Positions 13,806 through 18,331 of a stretch of DNA of 18,331 nucleotides are shown here, piece by piece. The stretch's first letter is position 1. Each line of letters starts with the position of its first letter. The stretch is taken from contig JAFAGA010000090.1 in assembly GCA_023423045.1 (NCBI GenBank), positions 1 through 18,331 on the forward strand. The letters are read 5' to 3'. The position numbers and the translations under genes were made by a program. The stretch comes from Bacillota bacterium. Its GTDB lineage: Bacteria > Bacillota > Clostridia > Lachnospirales > Lachnospiraceae. Under the pieces are notes generated by a model that saw only the letters and a list, made by a program, of their open reading frames with translations, made no database searches and had not been told where the DNA came from.

Positions 13806-14837
13806 ATGAAGAAAATGGGTATTGTCTTTACGATGATAGGAACACTATTTATGCTGTTTATCGTAGTTGTTACCATTGGGGTTTATAAGACTTATTCTAC
13901 GGACAATTCTCGGGTCACGTTTTCAAATGTGTATTATGGTTTCATTATAATTGATTTATTGTTTTTTGCTGTTGGCGGCTTCTGTCTGGCTTATAAGCCG
14001 TTAAAAAAATGGCGTGAGCAGAGAACGATAGCTTTGGAGGCAAAGAAAAGAGAGAGAAGACCGGTAAAAGAAGCAATACCGGCAAAAGAAGCAATACCGC
14101 AGCAGAAGGCTCCTATTCCGGCTGTAATCCAGATTCGAAAACCGAGTGTGCCCGATCATATATCGCAGCCACAGTGGCTTCAGCCGTTACACCTTTGTGA
14201 GAACCTTCATCCGCTTGTTGGGATAAGGTATGTCGCGGGAATTATAATGATGGCAGGATCATTATTATCCATACCGGTTTTGGCGGATCGGATGCCGCCT
14301 GATTATGAATTGGCCTACATAATAACTGCGACGGTATTATTTTGGGGCGGGTATATCATCTGGAGTGCAGCCAGGAATAAAACAAAGCTGCAGAAGACAA
14401 CTGCGTTCGCAATAACAATGGATGGCTTTCTTTATTATCTTAGCTTGGACCCGATTATATATGAGGATGACAGGAGGCCGATAACAAAGCTTGGAAAAGT
14501 TATCTATAATAGTAAGAAGCTTCAAAAAGTAAGTGAAGCTGAGAGAGCACAAGAAGCCTTTTTAAATAGTAAAGAGGCAAAAGAGAAAATTGAAGAATGC
14601 CTGAATGGAAATCAGGTCCAGGATTTACTTTGTATAACCCGTATGGATGCACCGCATATATTCCGAAGAAATCTAAGTAATATTCGAATAAAGTTTTGGA
14701 ATGAAAAATCGAAGCGTGTCGAGAAAATAACCTTATTCAAGAATAACAAGGGATTCGAGCGTATTTTAAATGCCATAAGTAAACTGGACCAGAAAATTGA
14801 CTATAGGAAATTTGAAAAGAGTCTGCGCAATAAGTGA
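13806..14837 (+). CDS. Four-TM membrane protein of unknown function
   Basis: The 343-residue product has two N-terminal membrane segments (about 5-25 and 44-63), a basic, Pro/Ala-rich cytoplasmic linker with a short repeat (VKEAIPAKEAIP, 87-98), two further segments (141-160 and 169-187), and a soluble C-terminal part of about 155 residues rich in Lys and Glu. The C-terminal part predicts as mixed alpha/beta, with strand-like stretches (NIRIKFWNEKSKRVEKITLF); a PH-like fold is possible but unproven. GGAAGGA lies before ATG. It lies 73 bases after the methyltransferase gene and 32 before the iron-sulfur protein gene, so the three may be cotranscribed. I do not recognise the family. Confidence 0.7.
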   Translation: MKKMGIVFTMIGTLFMLFIVVVTIGVYKTYSTDNSRVTFSNVYYGFIIIDLLFFAVGGFCLAYKPLKKWREQRTIALEAKKRERRPVKEAIPAKEAIPQQKAPIPAVIQIRKPSVPDHISQPQWLQPLHLCENLHPLVGIRYVAGIIMMAGSLLSIPVLADRMPPDYELAYIITATVLFWGGYIIWSAARNKTKLQKTTAFAITMDGFLYYLSLDPIIYEDDRRPITKLGKVIYNSKKLQKVSEAERAQEAFLNSKEAKEKIEECLNGNQVQDLLCITRMDAPHIFRRNLSNIRIKFWNEKSKRVEKITLFKNNKGFERILNAISKLDQKIDYRKFEKSLRNK

Positions 14838-14869
14838 TTACGTGACCTTAATCTTCGGAAGGGGAATCC

Positions 14870-16153
14870 ATGGGACATATTACAAGTAAAGATGCCTATA
14901 AGAATTTGGAAGAAAGAATCAATTGGTTTACACAAGGGGCTCCGCCATCGGACAGCCTGTATAAAATTTTGCAGGTTTTATATACAGAAACAGAAGCAAA
15001 ATGGGTCGCACGATTGCCGGTTCGTCCATTTATTGCAAAAAAAGCAGCAAAGATCTGGAACACTAGTGAAGGAAAGGCGGAAGCTTTTTTAGAGCATCTT
15101 TGCGAGAAAGCATTGCTTGTGGACTCATTTTATAAAGGGGTACGTCAATTTGTGATGCCGCCGCCAATGGCAGGCTTCATTGAATTTGCATTGATGCGTA
15201 CAAGAGGCGATATTGATCAGAAATATTTAAGTGAATTGTATTATCAATATATGAATGTGGAAGAAGATTTTGTTAAGGACTTATTTTTCGCAACTGAGAC
15301 GCATCTTGGACGAGTTTATGTGCAGGAGCCGGTTTTGACGAATGATAATACAATTCATATTTTGGATTATGAAAGAGCAAGCCATATTATTGAGGAAGCA
15401 ACGCATATCGGTCTTGGAACCTGTTATTGCAGACATAAGATGCTGCATGCAGACCACCCATGTGAAATAAATGCCCCGTTGGATGTTTGCCTTACCCTTG
15501 GGAATGTTGCCCGTTCTCTTGCTGAAAATGGGCAGCATGCGAGATTAATTGATAAGAAAGAGGCAATGGATGTACTGGAACGTTCTTATGCAGCTAATCT
15601 GGTACAAATTGGGGAAAATGTTCGTGAAGCTCCGGCATTTATTTGCAATTGCTGCGGTTGCTGCTGCGAAGCCTTGCAAGCAGCAAGAAAATTTAGTCCA
15701 ATGCAGCCGGTGGCTACGACAAATTATATACCTAAGATTTCGGAAGATTGCATAGGATGCGGTAAATGTGAAAGGGTATGTCCGGTATTGGCAATTTCTA
15801 TGCAAAACAACAAAGAGGGTAAGGCGGCAGCGGAGATAGATGATGAGGTATGCCTTGGCTGCGGTGTATGTGTGCGAAGTTGCCCTAAAAATGCCATTGA
15901 ATTAGTACGAAGAGAGATTCAAGTCATTACGCCGGTGAATAGTACCCATAGATTTGTATTGCAGGCAATCGAAAAAGGTACCCTCCAAAATCTCATATTT
16001 GATAACCAGGCATTTGCCAATCATCGTGCGATGGCAGCGGTACTTGGGGTTATTTTGAAATTACCTCCCTTAAAGCGGATGATGGCGGGTAAACAGTTTA
16101 AATCCATATACCTGGATAAGTTGTTGTCAAATAAAAGTGCTGAAAGGCCGTAA
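14870..16153 (+). CDS. Cysteine-rich iron-sulfur protein with two C-terminal [4Fe-4S] ferredoxin motifs
   Basis: The C-terminal part of this 427-residue protein holds two complete ferredoxin motifs, CIGCGKCERVCP (294-305) and CLGCGVCVRSCP (328-339), each binding a [4Fe-4S] cluster. Before them lie two further cysteine groups: TCYCRHK with later CEIN and DVCLTLG (185-207), and the dense CNCCGCCCEAL (259-269). The N-terminal 110 residues contain no cysteine cluster; they include a winged-helix-like stretch (KKAAKIWNTSEGKAEAFLEHLCEKALL). There is no signal peptide or membrane segment, so it is cytosolic. Related clostridial proteins are annotated only as 4Fe-4S binding proteins. An electron-transfer or redox-sensing role is likely; the partner is unknown. 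GGAAGGGGA precedes ATG. Confidence 0.8.
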   Translation: MGHITSKDAYKNLEERINWFTQGAPPSDSLYKILQVLYTETEAKWVARLPVRPFIAKKAAKIWNTSEGKAEAFLEHLCEKALLVDSFYKGVRQFVMPPPMAGFIEFALMRTRGDIDQKYLSELYYQYMNVEEDFVKDLFFATETHLGRVYVQEPVLTNDNTIHILDYERASHIIEEATHIGLGTCYCRHKMLHADHPCEINAPLDVCLTLGNVARSLAENGQHARLIDKKEAMDVLERSYAANLVQIGENVREAPAFICNCCGCCCEALQAARKFSPMQPVATTNYIPKISEDCIGCGKCERVCPVLAISMQNNKEGKAAAEIDDEVCLGCGVCVRSCPKNAIELVRREIQVITPVNSTHRFVLQAIEKGTLQNLIFDNQAFANHRAMAAVLGVILKLPPLKRMMAGKQFKSIYLDKLLSNKSAERP

Positions 16154-16187
16154 CTGGAATTAATTTATACAATCTGATTTATTGATG

Positions 16188-17102
16188 TTAAACCATACTT
16201 ATCTGGCAGAGCTGTTTCTTTGCCAACTGATACCAGTGTTCACGCGAATTAGAATTCACCTTTTTACCGAGAAATCGAAGGATAATAAATAAAGCCATAA
16301 GCTCCGTGGCATATAAATCCTCGTCTGTCAGATGTGCTATTTCACAATATCCTTCCAATAAATACGAATATAATCTTCTGTCCTGATAGAAACCAACAAA
16401 TGTGGCAAGGTCAAACAAACGATTATTCCCACGTATCTCGCCAAAATCAATGATACCACTGTACCTGCCCGCTGAGTGAAAAATGTGTGAGATATCAAAA
16501 TCCCCATGTACAAGAACACCCTTCTGCACATTGAGCATTCGCTGCGCTGTCAGCATAAGGTCCGTTATTCGCATTATCTCTGCATCAGAGAAAGGATACC
16601 GGCAGAGAGCTTGTAAGTCATTATTAAGGTATTCCCTAAAATATTCATCAAAGCTGCGCTTCTCGCCCTTAAGTATAAGATGAGAGCCTTTATCAATCCA
16701 GCCAAACCCATCCACCGGAATATTATGTATAAGGGCAAGCTGACGCCCCGCTTCGCGCAGGATATCCTGTAAATTGGCTTTCGGTAAATCATCCTCGATG
16801 CAAGTACCGGGGATCTCATCCACAAGCATGACAGAAAGTCCGGTATGTTCATTTTTATGCTCGAAGCCAATTACTCGAGGTACGCTTACACCGACAGCGC
16901 ATAGAGTATTATGGACCAGCACTTCAGCTGCAAAACTAGCATTCTCTGGCAAAAAACGCATGTAGTATGTTCCTGATCTTGCTGTGATACGATACACATA
17001 AGTTGATGCACCTTTTGGGACGCGTTCTATGCATATAATATTATCTAAATACTTTTCAGCAACTATTTTTACAACTCCGGATTCCGGTGCATTGTGATTC
17101 AT
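16188..17102 (-). CDS. APH/choline-kinase-like phosphotransferase
   Basis: The 304-residue product has the aminoglycoside phosphotransferase (APH) fold. Visible features are the N-lobe (GASTYVYRITARSGTYYMRF, 31-50), the hinge (VMLVDEIPGT, 91-100), LALIHNIP (122-129), the catalytic HGDFDISHIF (199-208, base Asp201) and the metal-binding IDFGEI (218-223), followed by LFDLATFVG. In most members the catalytic loop ends in Asn (HGDxxxxN); here that position is His206. The likely small-molecule substrate cannot be assigned; such enzymes phosphorylate aminoglycosides, macrolides, homoserine or sugars, and most genomic copies are not resistance genes. The start has GGAGGAG upstream. It converges on the iron-sulfur gene with only 34 bases between, where I see no strong terminator. 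Confidence 0.82.
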   Translation of the reverse strand: MNHNAPESGVVKIVAEKYLDNIICIERVPKGASTYVYRITARSGTYYMRFLPENASFAAEVLVHNTLCAVGVSVPRVIGFEHKNEHTGLSVMLVDEIPGTCIEDDLPKANLQDILREAGRQLALIHNIPVDGFGWIDKGSHLILKGEKRSFDEYFREYLNNDLQALCRYPFSDAEIMRITDLMLTAQRMLNVQKGVLVHGDFDISHIFHSAGRYSGIIDFGEIRGNNRLFDLATFVGFYQDRRLYSYLLEGYCEIAHLTDEDLYATELMALFIILRFLGKKVNSNSREHWYQLAKKQLCQISMV

Positions 17103-17140
17103 ATATTAATCTCCTCCAGACATTTTTGAGAAAGCTGCGT

Positions 17141-17308
17141 TTATTCAATGGAAGTCAGTTTATGAATTATCTGCTGATGCTGGGGATATTGTTCTAGCAA
17201 AGCATTTCTTTTAAACAACTCAAAATCTTTGAATTCAAATCCTGGCGATACCATGCATCCAACGAGTGCATAACCTTTATTATTCATACATATGGACACC
17301 CCTTTCAT
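17141..17308 (-). pseudogene. C-terminal remnant of a DUF985 (cupin_5) protein
   Basis: This short minus-strand frame encodes ALVGCMVSPGFEFKDFELFK, then a stretch ending ALLEQYPQHQQIIHKLTSIE before TAA. It matches the last strand and helix of DUF985 cupins (pattern VGCxVxPGFxFxDFEL ... L...P). Only about 48 residues are related; the rest of a protein of about 160 residues is missing, and a stop closes the frame upstream at 17318-17320. ATG at 17308 or 17287 could start it, with AAAGGGG before the latter, but an isolated cupin end is unlikely to fold. It lies just upstream of the APH-like gene on the same strand. Confidence 0.68.
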
Positions 17309-17481
17309 TTTCTTATTCTATTATATCGGATTATTTTGATCTGTAAATTTGATTCCATAAAATTTATATACTCAATATCATTTACTTGAATTTGTACTAC
17401 AGCGGAAATGTCAAAATAAAAGTAAAATAATACCCGTTATTTTGTACTGCCGGAAGTGAGTTTATGATATATAAAAATTTA

Positions 17482-17510
17482 TTGACAATGTGACCATGTG
17501 GTCATATAAT
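17482..17510 (+). promoter_or_regulatory. Perfect consensus sigma-A promoter of the tetR-type gene
   Basis: TTGACA (17482-17487) and TATAAT (17505-17510) are both exact and separated by 17 bases. The first operator fills the spacer precisely. Such a strong promoter implies tight repression. Confidence 0.92.
17491..17504. promoter_or_regulatory. TetR-family operator 1 (in promoter spacer)
   Basis: TGACCATGTGGTCA is a perfect 14-bp palindrome lying wholly between the -35 and the -10. The same half-site TGACCA recurs in operator 2. Confidence 0.88.
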
Positions 17511-17523
17511 GGAATCGACATTA

Positions 17524-17537
17524 TGACCACATGGTCA
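17524..17537. promoter_or_regulatory. TetR-family operator 2 (at the transcription start)
   Basis: TGACCACATGGTCA is a perfect 14-bp palindrome, centred 33 bp (about three helical turns) from operator 1. With their flanks (CAATG outside, TAATG/CATTA inside) the two sites form one large inverted repeat from about 17487 to 17542. Confidence 0.88.
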
Positions 17538-17561
17538 CATTGCATGAAAGGAGGCAATATT

Positions 17562-18200
17562 GTGCCTAATCAATCCTTTTTTAATTTATCAGAGGATAAA
17601 AGAGATTTAATTACATCAGTTGCTTTAGAAGAGTTTTCTACTGCCAATTATGATACGGCCAGCATTAATCAAATATGCAGGAAATCAGATATTGCAAAAG
17701 GAAGTTTATATCAGTATTTTACGGATAAGCTTGATCTTTATGCATATGTTATGACTTTGGCAATTGAAGCTAAGATTACTTTTTTTTCTGCAATTTTAGA
17801 TCAATTTAAAACACTGACTTTAATGGAGCAAATTCATCTGCTATTTATGAAAGGAATTGAATTTGCGAAAGATTACCCTCAATATGCCGCATTAGGGGAG
17901 CAATTTTCAAGGGAGAATAATGAAGCTGCAAAGTCAGCTGTCATTAAGGAAGGAGAGAAGCAATCGGAGTCACTCTTTATCCAGATGATAGAGCATGTAA
18001 AATCAAAAGGAGAAATTGATAGTGATGTTGATACCTTTGCTTTAAGCATGATGCTGCAGTCCCTTAATAAAGCAGTGAATGAATACATGCTTAATAAATT
18101 TGGTGATATTAGCTATAAGCATTTCGATGAAGAGGCTAATAAATTAGTGAATTCACTGCTCAGTATTATCTTTAACGGAATTAAAAATAGACAAGTATAA
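17562..18200 (+). CDS. TetR-family transcriptional repressor, probably autoregulated
   Basis: I choose GTG 17562 because AAAGGAGG ends seven bases before it; the longer frame from 17490 would start upstream of the expected transcript and run through the operators. The 212-residue product has the N-terminal TetR helix-turn-helix at about 12-60, with the typical TASINQICRKSDIAKGSLYQYFTDKLDLY stretch, read in two parts: TASINQICRKSDIAKG and SLYQYFTDKLDLY. The C-terminal ligand domain is all-helical and unrelated in sequence to well-known drug sensors. Two TGACCA palindromes cover its own promoter. Its target may be the gene beyond the right edge. The ligand is unknown. Confidence 0.88.
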   Translation: MPNQSFFNLSEDKRDLITSVALEEFSTANYDTASINQICRKSDIAKGSLYQYFTDKLDLYAYVMTLAIEAKITFFSAILDQFKTLTLMEQIHLLFMKGIEFAKDYPQYAALGEQFSRENNEAAKSAVIKEGEKQSESLFIQMIEHVKSKGEIDSDVDTFALSMMLQSLNKAVNEYMLNKFGDISYKHFDEEANKLVNSLLSIIFNGIKNRQV

Positions 18201-18331
18201 AAATGGTAGTGTAAAGTTTGGTATGAAAAACTGATGTAAAAAATATGACCCTTTGAACATTGAAAAAGCAAATATTATGACCAGAAATTTATGCAGTGGT
18301 AGGCAGCGCCAACCTTGAGTGCAACAAAAAG
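18201..18331. other. Non-coding tail after the TetR gene
   Basis: These 131 bases show no reading frame, hairpin terminator or TGACCA operator that I can support. A regulated downstream gene, if present, begins beyond the edge of the window. Confidence 0.5.

Noticed and set aside
17490..17561. Longer N-terminus of the TetR protein from 17490
   Set aside because: It would start upstream of the expected transcription start and translate through the operators; AAAGGAGG supports GTG 17562.
18245..18260. GACCCTTTGAAC, identical to part of the TPP aptamer core
   Set aside because: No TGAGA, outer stem, CAGGGA or terminator accompanies it, so it is a chance match.
1..18331. CRISPR array, tRNA/rRNA genes, transposases or phage modules
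   Set aside because: No spaced direct repeats of CRISPR type, no cloverleaf or rRNA sequence and no mobile-element protein were recognised; the lone endolysin-like hydrolase is not enough to call a prophage.

Overview
The window looks like chromosomal DNA of a low-GC, Gram-positive anaerobe, most likely a clostridium (Clostridia, possibly Lachnospiraceae). This rests on AT-rich intergenic DNA, strong AGGAGG-type ribosome binding sites, consensus sigma-A promoters, T-box-free but TPP-riboswitch-controlled thiamine genes, an ECF-type sigma/anti-sigma pair with a DUF4367-like domain, and a multi-[4Fe-4S] protein. I see no rRNA, tRNA, CRISPR array, transposase or phage structural gene.

Layout. 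(1) 1-990: the end of an ECF-like sigma factor overlapping its membrane anti-sigma factor. (2) 1210-2049: a lipoprotein. It converges on a minus-strand cell-wall hydrolase (2180-3271, two peptidoglycan-binding repeats plus a GH19-like domain, no signal peptide) across a shared hairpin terminator. (3) 3672-4109: a small secreted protein. (4) 4148-7419: a thiamine salvage operon. One promoter feeds two successive, near-identical TPP riboswitches, each with its own terminator, followed by thiD-thiM-thiE and a broken HAD phosphatase gene. The thiD-M-E block is clearly richer in GC than its surroundings (55% in one 60-base sample, against 38% in a sample of the methyltransferase gene) and has gene debris at both ends, including an AraC-family C-terminus fused to the HAD remnant. 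This suggests an imported and partly decayed cassette. (5) 7882-13038: a phosphate (Pst) operon, pstB1-pstS-pstC-pstA-pstB2-phoU, preceded by a four-repeat Pho box with an overlapping perfect 23-bp palindrome and closed by a 42-bp palindromic terminator that includes the phoU stop codon. (6) 13130-16153: a methyltransferase, an unknown four-TM protein and a cysteine-rich iron-sulfur protein. (7) 16188-17308, minus strand: an APH-like kinase and the remnant of a DUF985 cupin. (8) 17482-18200: a TetR regulator under a perfect consensus promoter carrying two palindromic operators.

The most striking observation is in the Pst operon. The two ATPase genes carry complementary defects. PstB1 has intact Walker A, Q-loop, Walker B glutamate and H-loop but an altered signature (LSPGQ). 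PstB2 has a perfect signature (LSGGQ) but has lost the Walker A lysine, the Q-loop glutamine and the catalytic glutamate. In a PstB1-PstB2 heterodimer this gives one complete ATP site and one dead site, the logic of asymmetric ABC exporters, here in a phosphate importer. The genes would act together as follows: low phosphate activates the operon through the Pho box; PstS, a lipoprotein, captures phosphate; PstC/PstA form the channel; PstB1/PstB2 power it; PhoU restrains signalling and transport.
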